A stretch of 64,000 bases of DNA from Selenomonas sp. oral taxon 920. GTDB taxonomy: Bacteria > Bacillota > Negativicutes > Selenomonadales > Selenomonadaceae. The stretch lies in NCBI RefSeq assembly GCF_001717585.1, contig NZ_CP017042.1:905501-969500 (forward strand), written 5' to 3'. Position numbers and translations under genes: made by a program. Positions 1 through 8,178 of this stretch are shown one piece after another (the first letter of the stretch is position 1; every line of letters starts with the position of its first letter). The notes beneath the pieces are model-generated. The model saw only the letters and a program-made list of their open reading frames with translations, did no database searches and was not told the DNA's origin.

Positions 1-1
1 G

Positions 2-55
2 ATGCTCCGTGGAAGTTATGGTAGTCGTCAAGGGGATGATTTGAAATCTCATTGA
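2..55 (+). CDS. possible 3' end of an upstream gene
   Basis: One frame is open from the window edge to a TGA at 53-55, and it ends in the residues GSRQGDDLKSH. It stops 27 bases before the next start codon, which is the spacing expected in a polysaccharide or glycosylation operon. The fragment is too short to recognise any family, and the open frame could be chance. It is listed only so that the left edge is accounted for. Confidence 0.25.
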   Translation: MLRGSYGSRQGDDLKSH

Positions 56-82
56 TGCTATTTGTGGAAAGGTGAAGAAACT

Positions 83-1444
83 ATGGCAAAGCTGAGTATA
101 ATCATCCCCGTATACAATATGAATGTACAAGTCAACCAATGCCTTTTGACGATACGCAAGACTGTTCGGCTGCCGTATGAGGTGGTCATTGTCGATGACG
201 GATCATTGGCGGATGAACGTGTCACGGCGCCTGTTGCAGGGGATGATGTCCGTGTGATCCACTGTGAGGAGCACCGTGGCTTTTCCCATGCGGTGAATAT
301 GGGAATTCGAGCCTCTGTGGGAGAGGTGTTGCTCTTTCTCCATGCGGATGTCCTGCTTGCGCCGCATACGGCAGAGGATATGCTGGATGCTCTGATCGGT
401 GATGCTGCATTGGGGGCCGTGTGCGCAGTCGCACCATCCGTGTATAAACGGGCGCAGCTGTTGCCGGATACTCCCTATCAAAGTTGGGACTCGTATGTGG
501 CGGTGGCAGAAGAGATTCGGACAGAAGGCGGCGGTCCTCATCCGGAACTTGTCGCAGAGATGATTGCCCTTATGGTACGCCGTGATGTTCTTGATGCTGC
601 CGGATTTTTGGATGAAACATATTCTGTTCCGGCACTTGCAGCATATGACTACACTCTGCGCATGACGAGAGCAGGCTATGGTATTGCATCACTTCCGAAT
701 GTATATATTCACCACAATGATGGTCTTCAGGATGCTGAGGAATATGAGCGTATATGCGAGAGGGAACGCACACTTTTTCACAATAAGTGGGGGCTTTCGC
801 TCAACTATTCTTTTGGGATACGTTCGGATCTTTTCCCGCTGATGGATCTGTCACAGGAGGGACTGCGTATTCTTGAGATCGGCTGTGCCTGTGGAGCAAC
901 TCTGCGGGAGATCGGAATGCAGAACCCCACAGCAAAACTTTATGGGGTAGAGCTGAATGAGCGTGCGGCGGCGATCGCAGCACCATTTGCCAAGATCCTC
1001 TCTATGAACGTGGAAAAGCTTGAACTCACGGATATTCCAGAGCGATTTGACTACATTATCATGGGAGATGTGATCGAGCATCTCTTGGATCCGTGGGCTG
1101 CAGTTCAGAATATGCGGGAGCTTCTCATTCCGGGTGGGGCGATTATCGCGAGCATTCCAAACGTGGCGCATATCAGTAATCTTTACAATACACTCAATGG
1201 CTTGTGGACATATCAGGATATGGGATTGCTTGACCGTACACACTTTCGGTTCTTTACGAAATATGAGATTGTTAAACTCTTTAAAGATGCAGGTTTAGTG
1301 ATTGATGAACTCCGATTAAACATACTTGATATTCCGGAAAACCTGCAGAATCTCCGAAGCGAGCTTCTTTTACTCAAAACAATCAATGTAGCCGCTGAGG
1401 ATCTGGATGCCTATCAATGGTTTGTACGGGCGAAGCGCACGTAG
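83..1444 (+). CDS. GT2 glycosyltransferase fused to SAM methyltransferase
   Basis: This 453-residue protein has two domains. Residues 1-220 form a GT-A family 2 glycosyltransferase: it opens SIIIPVYN, has VVIVDDGS, and an FLHADV segment in the place of the metal-binding DXD. Residues about 245-453 form a class I SAM methyltransferase of Methyltransf_23/11 type, with LEIGCACGATL (motif I) and GDVIEHL. The ATG at 83 is preferred over the TTG at 62 because AAGGTG sits just before it. The protein probably sugar-modifies and methylates a surface glycan or flagellin in the cytoplasm. Its GC content looks lower than that of the genes downstream, as is common in variable glycan loci. The substrate cannot be told from the sequence. 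Confidence 0.85.
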   Translation: MAKLSIIIPVYNMNVQVNQCLLTIRKTVRLPYEVVIVDDGSLADERVTAPVAGDDVRVIHCEEHRGFSHAVNMGIRASVGEVLLFLHADVLLAPHTAEDMLDALIGDAALGAVCAVAPSVYKRAQLLPDTPYQSWDSYVAVAEEIRTEGGGPHPELVAEMIALMVRRDVLDAAGFLDETYSVPALAAYDYTLRMTRAGYGIASLPNVYIHHNDGLQDAEEYERICERERTLFHNKWGLSLNYSFGIRSDLFPLMDLSQEGLRILEIGCACGATLREIGMQNPTAKLYGVELNERAAAIAAPFAKILSMNVEKLELTDIPERFDYIIMGDVIEHLLDPWAAVQNMRELLIPGGAIIASIPNVAHISNLYNTLNGLWTYQDMGLLDRTHFRFFTKYEIVKLFKDAGLVIDELRLNILDIPENLQNLRSELLLLKTINVAAEDLDAYQWFVRAKRT

Positions 1445-1484
1445 AAGAGCCGTATTCATATTTTTCGATATTTTTGTGGCAGGA

Positions 1485-1530
1485 AGCCGTTATCTGCGCT
1501 ATAATGGGGCGGATAACGGCTTTTTTGTTT
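1485..1530 (+). terminator. rho-independent terminator
   Basis: GCCGTTATC (1486-1494) pairs with GATAACGGC (1512-1520), followed directly by TTTTTTGTTT. The 9-bp stem ends the glycosyltransferase transcript. The run of T leads straight into the birA ribosome binding site. Confidence 0.85.
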
Positions 1531-1541
1531 GGAGTGATACG

Positions 1542-2522
1542 ATGAGCAGCGATGTGTTGGAGCTCCTGCGGGCGGCGGGCGGCTATATCTCGGGCGAAAA
1601 GATGGCGGAGCGGCTCGGTGTGACGCGTGCAGCAGTGTGGAAAAAGATTGCTGCGCTCCGCAATGCGGGCTATGATATCTCAAGTGCACCGCGCAGCGGC
1701 TATGTGCTGCGCTCCGCACCGGACCGTCTGATCGAGACAGAGATCAGACGTAATCTTGATACACGGCTCATCGGGCAAAAGATTATTTGCTATGATGCAG
1801 TGGACTCGACGAATCTTGTGCTCAAGGATCTCGCACGTGCGGGGGCGGAGGACGGGACAGTGGTGGTCGCTGACAGTCAGGGGACGGGGCGTGGGCGCAT
1901 GGAGCGTGCGTTTTTCTCGCCGCCGGGCAAGGGGATCTGGGCAAGCATCCTGCTGCGTCCGACATTCCTGCCGCAGGACGCTCCGAAGTGTACGCTGATG
2001 GCAGCGGTCGCGGTCGCACGTGCAATGGAGCGATTCGGACTGCGCGCGGCGATCAAGTGGCCGAACGACATCATGCACGACGGCCGCAAGTTGGTCGGCA
2101 TCCTCACGGAGATGAGCGCGGAGATGGATCGCGTGAACTATGTCGTGATCGGTGTCGGCATCAACGTGAACATTGCACCCGAAGATTTTCCAGAGGAATT
2201 GAGAACAATCGCGACCTCACTGATGCAGATGAAGGGCGAGCCGCTGCCGCGCGTGGTATTTTTGCAGGAACTCCTGCGTGCACTTGATGAGCTTTATGCA
2301 GATGTGCAGTCCGAGGGCTTTGCACCTGTACTTGCGGCGTGGAGAGAATACGCGGTGACGCTCGGACAGACGGTACGTGTGATTGCACCCGCGGGCGAGG
2401 AGTTCGAAGGAGTTGCGGCGGATATCGATGCAGAGGGAGCACTGCTCATTGACACAGCTCAGGGGCGGCGGCGTGTATTGGCGGGGGATGTCTCGATTCG
2501 ACCCAAGAAATGTGTTTCATAG
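1542..2522 (+). CDS. birA: bifunctional biotin ligase / biotin operon repressor
   Basis: This 326-residue protein attaches biotin to the biotin carrier domain of acetyl-CoA carboxylase and similar enzymes. Residues 1-60 are a winged helix-turn-helix (GEKMAERLGVTRAAVWKKI), which marks it as the DNA-binding, bifunctional class. The catalytic core has QGTGRGRMERAF near residue 112, the biotin/ATP-binding GRGR loop, then KWPNDIM and KLVGILTE near 172-185. A small SH3-like C-terminal domain follows. The open frame extends upstream to 1407, but the ATG at 1542 with GGAGTG before it gives the normal family N-terminus. It is followed by coaX, so two cofactor genes sit together. Confidence 0.93.
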   Translation: MSSDVLELLRAAGGYISGEKMAERLGVTRAAVWKKIAALRNAGYDISSAPRSGYVLRSAPDRLIETEIRRNLDTRLIGQKIICYDAVDSTNLVLKDLARAGAEDGTVVVADSQGTGRGRMERAFFSPPGKGIWASILLRPTFLPQDAPKCTLMAAVAVARAMERFGLRAAIKWPNDIMHDGRKLVGILTEMSAEMDRVNYVVIGVGINVNIAPEDFPEELRTIATSLMQMKGEPLPRVVFLQELLRALDELYADVQSEGFAPVLAAWREYAVTLGQTVRVIAPAGEEFEGVAADIDAEGALLIDTAQGRRRVLAGDVSIRPKKCVS

Positions 2523-2562
2523 GTCTGTCATAGACCGTATAAGATAGTACGGAGGAAAGAAC

Positions 2563-3330
2563 TTGCTGCTAGTACTGGACATTGGCAACAGCAACATCGT
2601 CATGGGCGCATACGAGGGAAAAAAACTCCTGCGGCACTGGCGCATCTCGACGGATCGGCAGAAGACGGGCGACGAATACGGTATTCTGTTCAATGAATTG
2701 TTTCGTTATCAAGGCATTGAGATGTCCGATATCAAGGCAATCATTATCTCCTCGGTTGTACCGCCGCTTGTCGTTCCCCTGCGAAAGATGTGCGAGCGCT
2801 ACTTCCGCATCCGCCCGCTGATCGTTGGGCCAGGCATACGAACTGGTATACGTCTGAACTACGAAAATCCGCGCGCCATCGGTGCTGACCGCATTGTAAA
2901 TGTCATCGGCGCACACGAGCAATTCGGCGGGCCGCTCATTGTCATCGACATCGGGACGGCGACGACGTTCGACATCGTGGCGGAGAACGGGGACTTCCTC
3001 GGCGGCGTCATCGCGCCGGGGCTTGGCTCAAGTGCAGAGGCGCTCTTTCAGCGTGCGGCGCAGCTGCCGCGCATCGAACTCGTGCCGCCGAAGACAGTGG
3101 TATGCCGCAGCACGATTCAGGGCATGCAGGCGGGCATTATCTACGGTTACGTCGGGCAGATTGACGAGATCGTGCGCCGCATCAAGGCGGAGCTTGCGAT
3201 GGAGATGAAAGTTGTCGCGACGGGCGGCTTTGCCCGTATGGTGGCAAAGGAGTCGCAGACGATCGACAAGGTCGATCACTTCCTGACGCTTACGGGGCTG
3301 CGCGTTCTCTACGAGCGAAATCAGCCGTGA
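2563..3330 (+). CDS. coaX: type III pantothenate kinase
   Basis: CoaX phosphorylates pantothenate in the first step of coenzyme A synthesis. The 255-residue protein has the ASKHA-fold signatures of the type III family: LVLDIGNSN at the N-terminus, GADRIVN near residue 107, DIGTATTFD near 129 and GGVIAPGL near 147. The start is a TTG preceded by GGAGGAAAG with good spacing; the protein then begins MLLVLDIGN, as other CoaX proteins do. The stop overlaps the start of the next gene, so the two are translationally coupled. The length is normal. Confidence 0.95.
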   Translation: MLLVLDIGNSNIVMGAYEGKKLLRHWRISTDRQKTGDEYGILFNELFRYQGIEMSDIKAIIISSVVPPLVVPLRKMCERYFRIRPLIVGPGIRTGIRLNYENPRAIGADRIVNVIGAHEQFGGPLIVIDIGTATTFDIVAENGDFLGGVIAPGLGSSAEALFQRAAQLPRIELVPPKTVVCRSTIQGMQAGIIYGYVGQIDEIVRRIKAELAMEMKVVATGGFARMVAKESQTIDKVDHFLTLTGLRVLYERNQP

Positions 3331-4310
3331 ACTCGATGATAAAGCCGATGAAGCTTGGAACGTTTACCTTCGATAATCCTGTCTTTCTTGCGCCGATGGC
3401 GGGGGTGACAGACACGGCGTACCGCATCATCGCGCACGATATGGGCTGCCCGCTTGCGTTTGCGGAGATGGTGAGCAGTCAGGGCATCCACTACCGCAAC
3501 GAACACACAATGAGGATGCTCCGCACGGAGGAGGGTGAGCGTCCGATTGCGATGCAGATCTTTGCGAAGTCGGCGGCGATGGCGGCGGAAGCCGCCGCCT
3601 ACGTCGAGGAGATCGGCACGGCAGACATTCTGGACTTCAACATGGGATGTCCTGCACCGAAGGTCGTGAAGAACGGCGAAGGCTCGGCACTTATGCGTGA
3701 TCCGAAAAAAGCGGAGGAGATATTAACAGCAATTCGCCGCGCGACGAAGCTGCCGTTTACAGTGAAGATGCGGCTTGGTTGGGACGATTCCTCGCGCAAT
3801 GCCGTGGAGCTTGCGCGGATGGCGGAGGCAGTCGGCGTGGATGCGGTCGCTGTACATGGACGCACGCGCGAGCAGTTCTACAGCGGAAATGCGGACTATG
3901 CGGCGATTGCAGAAGTCAAACGGGCTGTGAATATTCCCGTGATCGTGAGCGGGGATATTCGTCGGCCCTCTGATCTCGCGCGTGCGCTCGACATTACGGG
4001 CGCAGATGCGGTGATGATCGGCCGCGGGGCGCAGGGGAATCCGTGGATCTTCCCGCAGCTCATTCACTGGCTGCATACGGGGGAGGAGCTGTCCCCGCCG
4101 ACACTCATAGAGCGCGCCCGGGTGATCCTGCGGCACCTCGATCTGCTCGTTGGATACAAAGGGGAATATGTAGGCATCCGCGAGATGCGAAAACACGCAG
4201 CATGGTACACGCGTGGTCTTGCGGGCAGCGCAGAGCTGCGCGAGCGATTCAACCGTGCGGCATCAAAGGATGAATTTGTAAACATTCTGCGCGAAGCGTG
4301 GGAGATATAG
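3327..4310 (+). CDS. dus: tRNA-dihydrouridine synthase (DusB-like)
   Basis: This FMN enzyme reduces uridine to dihydrouridine in the tRNA D-loop. The 327-residue protein is a TIM barrel with PVFLAPMAGVTD at residues 18-29, NMGCPAPKV near 105 carrying the catalytic cysteine, VKMRLGW, AVHGRTR near 176, and IGRGAQGNPWIF in the FMN-phosphate site. The GTG at 3327 overlaps the coaX stop; the ATG at 3336 is an equally possible start. coaX-dus neighbours are common in Firmicutes, but there is no known mechanistic link. Assignment to DusB rather than DusA or DusC is by overall resemblance. Confidence 0.92.
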   Translation: MNSMIKPMKLGTFTFDNPVFLAPMAGVTDTAYRIIAHDMGCPLAFAEMVSSQGIHYRNEHTMRMLRTEEGERPIAMQIFAKSAAMAAEAAAYVEEIGTADILDFNMGCPAPKVVKNGEGSALMRDPKKAEEILTAIRRATKLPFTVKMRLGWDDSSRNAVELARMAEAVGVDAVAVHGRTREQFYSGNADYAAIAEVKRAVNIPVIVSGDIRRPSDLARALDITGADAVMIGRGAQGNPWIFPQLIHWLHTGEELSPPTLIERARVILRHLDLLVGYKGEYVGIREMRKHAAWYTRGLAGSAELRERFNRAASKDEFVNILREAWEI

Positions 4311-4322
4311 AAAGGAACCATC

Positions 4323-5711
4323 ATGAGTGATGATAAGAAGACATCGGTCTGGTCGAAGTACACAGAGAAGGAGCGTGCGGCGGTAAACGAGCTCGCACGC
4401 GGCTACATTGATTTTCTCTCGGACTGCAAGACGGAGCGCGAGAGCGTAACGGAGGCGGTACGTCTGGCGCAGTCGGCGGGCTACCGTGATCTTGCAGATA
4501 TCATCGCACGGGGGGAGAAGCTCGCAGCGGGGGACAAAGTCTACGCCGTCAATATGAAGAAGGCAATTGTGCTCTTTCATATCGGGACGGAGCCTATGGA
4601 GTGCGGCATGAACATTCTCGGTGCGCACATCGATACCTGCCGTCTTGATGTGAAGCAGAACCCTCTGTATGAGGATAATGGGCTGGCGTATTTTGATACG
4701 CACTACTACGGCGGCATCAAGAAGTACCAGTGGGTGACGATTCCACTTGCACTGCACGGCGTTGTGGCCAAGAAGGACGGCACTGTGGTGGAGATTGCGC
4801 TCGGCGAGAAGGCGGACGATCCCGTGTTCTGCGTGACCGATCTCCTCGTGCATCTCTCGCAGGAGCAACTTGAGAAAAAGGCATCAAAGGTCATCGAGGG
4901 CGAGAAGCTGGACGTGCTCATCGGCGGCTATGCACTCAAAAAAGACGACAAGGAATCCGTCAAGGACGGGATTCTCGCACTCCTCAAGGAGCACTATGAC
5001 ATCGCCGAGGAGGACTTCAACTCGGCGGAGTTGACGCTCGTTCCGGCGGGGCGTGCGCGGGAGCTTGGCTTTGACCGCAGCATGGTGCTTGGCTACGGGC
5101 AGGATGACCGCGTCTGCTCCTATACCGCACTCTGCTCCATGCTTGAGACGGTTGTACCAAAGCGTACGGCGTGCTGTCTGCTCGTGGACAAGGAGGAAAT
5201 CGGCAGCGTCGGTGCAACGGGGATGCAGTCGCGCTTCTTTGAAAATATGGTCGCCGAGGTCCTCTCCGCCTGCGGGCAGTATACGGAGATCGCACTGCGC
5301 CGCACGCTTGCACACTCGAAGATGCTCTCCTCGGATGTGTCGAGCGCTTACGACGGGCTCTATGCGGACGCGTTCGAGAAAAAAAATGTTGCCTACCTCG
5401 GGCGCGGCATGGTGTTCAACAAGTTCACGGGTGCACGCGGCAAGTCCGGCTCGAGTGACGCGAGCGCGGAGTACCTCGGCGAGCTGCGCCGCATGATGGA
5501 CGAAAATGGCGTCAGCTATCAGCTCGCAGAGCTCGGGCGCGTCGACCTCGGCGGCGGCGGTACGATTGCCTACATAATGGCGCGCTACGGTATGGATGTG
5601 ATCGACAACGGTGTCGCTGTCATGAGTATGCACGCGCCGTGGGAGGTCACGAGCAAGGTTGATATCTACGAAATGAAGAAGGGCTACGACGTGTTCCTGC
5701 GGAACGCATAA
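4323..5711 (+). CDS. M18 family zinc aminopeptidase
   Basis: A cytoplasmic metallo-aminopeptidase of family M18 (aspartyl aminopeptidase / aminopeptidase 1), which removes N-terminal residues from peptides. The 462-residue length is typical. Visible family motifs are LGAHIDTCR near residue 100 (metal-binding His and Asp), GQDDRVCSY near 260, DKEEIGSVGATG near 288 (catalytic Glu pair) and a C-terminal SMHAPWEV with a further metal-ligand His. The ATG at 4323 follows AGAAAGGAACC. It is probably co-transcribed with dus, 12 bases upstream. The exact substrate preference cannot be read from the sequence. Confidence 0.92.
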   Translation: MSDDKKTSVWSKYTEKERAAVNELARGYIDFLSDCKTERESVTEAVRLAQSAGYRDLADIIARGEKLAAGDKVYAVNMKKAIVLFHIGTEPMECGMNILGAHIDTCRLDVKQNPLYEDNGLAYFDTHYYGGIKKYQWVTIPLALHGVVAKKDGTVVEIALGEKADDPVFCVTDLLVHLSQEQLEKKASKVIEGEKLDVLIGGYALKKDDKESVKDGILALLKEHYDIAEEDFNSAELTLVPAGRARELGFDRSMVLGYGQDDRVCSYTALCSMLETVVPKRTACCLLVDKEEIGSVGATGMQSRFFENMVAEVLSACGQYTEIALRRTLAHSKMLSSDVSSAYDGLYADAFEKKNVAYLGRGMVFNKFTGARGKSGSSDASAEYLGELRRMMDENGVSYQLAELGRVDLGGGGTIAYIMARYGMDVIDNGVAVMSMHAPWEVTSKVDIYEMKKGYDVFLRNA

Positions 5712-5721
5712 GTGCCCCATC

Positions 5722-5770
5722 ACCGCTTACGCGGTTCTCCTCCCCCGCAGCAACGGGGGAGGCTTTATTT
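5722..5770 (+). terminator. double hairpin, terminator and possible dispersed palindromic repeat
   Basis: Two adjacent hairpins occupy the gap after the aminopeptidase. ACCGC/GCGGT lies at 5722-5735. CCTCCCCCG (5739-5747) pairs with CGGGGGAGG (5754-5762), followed by CTTTATTT. The second can act as a terminator. The combined layout resembles GC-rich intergenic palindromic repeats found in many copies in some Firmicutes genomes, but only this one copy is seen in the window. Confidence 0.6.
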
Positions 5771-5785
5771 GGAAAGGAGCATTCT

Positions 5786-6982
5786 ATGGTCTCAGAGCAG
5801 ATGTACGCACTCGGCACGAAGAAATCCACGATTCGCACGATCTTTGAATACGGGCAGAAGCGTGCGGCGGAGGTCGGCGCGGAGAATGTCTTTGACTTCA
5901 GCCTCGGGAATCCGAACGTGTCTGCGCCGACATTCATTCAGGAAGCGGCAGTGGACATCCTGACACACAGTGACCCGACGGAGGTACACGGCTATACGAT
6001 TGCGCCCGGAAAACCGCAGGTGCGTGAGATCCTTGCCGCCGACATCAAAAAAAGATTTGGTTTGGAAGTCACAGGGAAAAATCTTTTTCTTACGGCGGGG
6101 GCGGCGGCATCCGTGACAATCGCATTCAAGGCATTGACGGAAACGGGAGATGAATTTGTCACGATTGCGCCGTTCTTCCCCGAGTATCGTGTCTTTGTCG
6201 AGGCGTGTGGAGGGCGGCTTGTCATCGTGCCCGCAAAGACGGACGATTTTCAGATTGACTTTGCCGCACTTGAGACGGCAATCACGCCGCACACGAAAGC
6301 CGTTATCATAAATTCGCCGAACAATCCGAGCGGTGCAGTTTACAGCGAGGAGACCATTCGGCGGCTTGCGGAACTCCTGCGTGCAAAGGAGCAGACGTAT
6401 GGACACCCGATTTTTATCATTGCGGACGAGCCCTATCGTGAGATTGTCTACGATGGTCTGACCGTTCCGTGCATTCCTCTCTACTATGACAACACGATTG
6501 TCTGCTACTCCTACAGCAAGTCCTTTTCTCTGCCGGGCGAGCGCATCGGCTATATCGTCGTCCCGGATACCGCTGCGGATTTTTCACGCGTCTACGGTGC
6601 AATGGCAGGTGCAGCGCGTGTCCTTACACATGTCAACGCGCCCTCACTCTGGCAGCTTGTCATTGCACGCTGTGCGGGAAAGGCTGCTGATCTGAGTACA
6701 TACGCACATAATGCAAAGCTGCTCTACGAAGGGCTGACGGCAGCTGGGTTTGAATGTATGCGTCCGCAGGGGGCGTTCTATCTCTTTCCAAAGGCACTTG
6801 AAGAGGACGATGCGGCGTTCTGTGCACGCGCACGTGAGTTCGATCTGCTGCTTGTACCGGGCGCGGACTTCGGCTGTCCAGGGTATTTCCGTGCGGCGTA
6901 CTGCGTGCGTACGGAGATGATTGAGCGTGCACTGCCGCACTTTCAAGAGTTGAGAAAAACTTACAAAGAAATACATGAATGA
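5786..6982 (+). CDS. class I/II PLP-dependent aminotransferase
   Basis: A 398-residue fold-type I aminotransferase. Visible signatures are FSLGNPNVSAP near residue 32, AINSPNNPSG-type substrate loop (IINSPNNPSGAVYS) near 172, IIADEPYREIVYDG near 211 with the PLP-contacting Asp, and YSYSKSFSLPGERIGY near 240 with the Schiff-base lysine. The start follows GGAAAGGAGC. The gene stands alone between a hairpin repeat and the promoter of the iron operon. The family covers aspartate, aromatic and alanine aminotransferases, and the substrate is not predictable here. Confidence 0.88.
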   Translation: MVSEQMYALGTKKSTIRTIFEYGQKRAAEVGAENVFDFSLGNPNVSAPTFIQEAAVDILTHSDPTEVHGYTIAPGKPQVREILAADIKKRFGLEVTGKNLFLTAGAAASVTIAFKALTETGDEFVTIAPFFPEYRVFVEACGGRLVIVPAKTDDFQIDFAALETAITPHTKAVIINSPNNPSGAVYSEETIRRLAELLRAKEQTYGHPIFIIADEPYREIVYDGLTVPCIPLYYDNTIVCYSYSKSFSLPGERIGYIVVPDTAADFSRVYGAMAGAARVLTHVNAPSLWQLVIARCAGKAADLSTYAHNAKLLYEGLTAAGFECMRPQGAFYLFPKALEEDDAAFCARAREFDLLLVPGADFGCPGYFRAAYCVRTEMIERALPHFQELRKTYKEIHE

Positions 6983-7016
6983 AGTTCGTTAATGATGGCT
7001 TCATTAAAAAGGTGTA

Positions 7017-7045
7017 TTGACAATCACTCTCCTCAGAGCTATACT
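7017..7045 (+). promoter_or_regulatory. sigma-70-type promoter of the iron operon
   Basis: TTGACA (7017-7022) and TATACT (7040-7045) are separated by exactly 17 bases. The -35 is a perfect match and the -10 has one mismatch to consensus. It lies about 100 bases before exbB. Such a strong core promoter suggests control by a repressor rather than weak constitutive use. Confidence 0.8.
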
Positions 7046-7071
7046 TAATATCGATTTACACTTCGCAAGGG

Positions 7072-7090
7072 TTATCATTATCGAATGATA
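7072..7090 (+). promoter_or_regulatory. Fur-like operator palindrome
   Basis: TATCATT (7073-7079) and AATGATA (7084-7090) form a perfect 7-bp inverted repeat around ATCG, starting about 25 bases after the -10. The stretch ATCATTATC (7074-7082) equals one complete half of the classical 19-bp Fur box; aligned over 19 bases (7064-7082) it matches 13 positions by hand count. With iron-uptake genes downstream, iron-dependent repression is the natural reading. Binding is inferred. Confidence 0.55.
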
Positions 7091-7151
7091 TGCCACGAGT
7101 CTATCGGGAATTACGCGCGTTTTCATACGTTTGACAAGGAAGGTGTTCTTT

Positions 7152-7778
7152 TTGACCAGTGCTGAACTCTTTGAAAAAGGCGGACCGGTAATGTACCTGC
7201 TGCTCCTGTGCTCGCTCACGGTGGCAGCGATTGCTATCGACCGTTTTTTGCTCTATCGTCGTGCATCGCAGGGGGCACGTGCGCTTGAAGCGGATGTTGC
7301 CGCCGCGCTTCGGAAGAAGAAGCTGGATGAGGTCGCACCCGCTGTGAAGGGCAAGGACAACATGGTTGCCCATCTCATACAGAGTGCGGTTGATGCGCGT
7401 GCGGCAGGGGAGGATGTTCCCATGACGCTTGAGGCGGTCTACGGTGAGGCGGCAATGCTTCTGCGTGCACGTCTCAACTATCTTTCAACGATTGTCACGC
7501 TTGCACCGCTGCTCGGTCTCTTGGGTACAATCTCGGGTATGATCCAGTCCTTCAGCGTGTTCAACCTGCAGGCAGGGCAGCCGATGGCGATTACGGGCGG
7601 CATCGGAGAGGCACTGATTGCAACGGCGACGGGACTTCTTGTCGCGATCTTTGCACTTGTTGTGCACACCTACTTCGCACAGCGCATGGACATGATGCTG
7701 ACACTGCTCGAAAAGACGATGAATACCCTGCTCGCGGGGTTCGCCGCGAATGATGGAGGGCATTCTCATGCGTCGTAA
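7152..7778 (+). CDS. exbB: ExbB/TolQ/MotA-type proton channel subunit
   Basis: ExbB, with ExbD, turns the inner-membrane proton gradient into motion of TonB, which drives outer-membrane receptors. The 208-residue protein has one N-terminal membrane helix (about 12-30), a cytoplasmic loop, and two helices in the MotA/TolQ/ExbB domain, with TLAPLLGLLGTISGMI near 110 and a third helix near 150-172. The TTG at 7152 is chosen because GGAAGGTG precedes it; the in-frame TTG at 7131 lacks a binding site. It opens the iron operon. TolQ is the alternative identity, but tonB next door and the iron context favour ExbB. Confidence 0.88.
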   Translation: MTSAELFEKGGPVMYLLLLCSLTVAAIAIDRFLLYRRASQGARALEADVAAALRKKKLDEVAPAVKGKDNMVAHLIQSAVDARAAGEDVPMTLEAVYGEAAMLLRARLNYLSTIVTLAPLLGLLGTISGMIQSFSVFNLQAGQPMAITGGIGEALIATATGLLVAIFALVVHTYFAQRMDMMLTLLEKTMNTLLAGFAANDGGHSHAS

Positions 7779-8178
7779 TTTTCATGATGTGCGTGAGCCG
7801 CTCGTCATGATTATCCCGATGATCGACATTATGCTCTTTCTGCTCGTTTTCTTCATGCTCAGTACGATGTATATGGTGAATGCGAGCACAGTGCAGGTCA
7901 GTCTCCCACAAGCGGCGAGTGCACAGCAGGACACGCGTCCGCACATCGTATCCATTACGGTGACGGAGGACGGCAAGGTTCTCTTTGACCGCGATGAGGA
8001 GCCGACACGGGAACTTACGGCGCGGGTCAAGACGCAGCTCGAAGATGATCCCGATACGGTCTTTGTCGTACGCGGCGACCGCAAGGCGGACTACCAGTTC
8101 GTCGTCACCGTCTTTGATGCGCTCAAGGAAGCGGGGACGCGCCATGTGTCCATCGCGACGGAGACGGGAGGGGTCTGA
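7768..8178 (+). CDS. exbD: ExbD/TolR-type proton channel subunit
   Basis: A 136-residue ExbD partner of ExbB. A short cytoplasmic N-terminus is followed by one membrane helix starting MIIPMIDIMLFLLVFF, in which Asp20 matches the conserved protonatable aspartate of ExbD (Asp25 in E. coli). A periplasmic ExbD/TolR domain with the usual SITVTEDGKVLFD and VVRGDRKADYQFVV elements follows. The ATG at 7768 sits 7 bases after GGAGGG, overlaps the exbB end by 11 bases and is preferred to ATG 7750 or 7753. Confidence 0.92.
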   Translation: MRRNFHDVREPLVMIIPMIDIMLFLLVFFMLSTMYMVNASTVQVSLPQAASAQQDTRPHIVSITVTEDGKVLFDRDEEPTRELTARVKTQLEDDPDTVFVVRGDRKADYQFVVTVFDALKEAGTRHVSIATETGGV

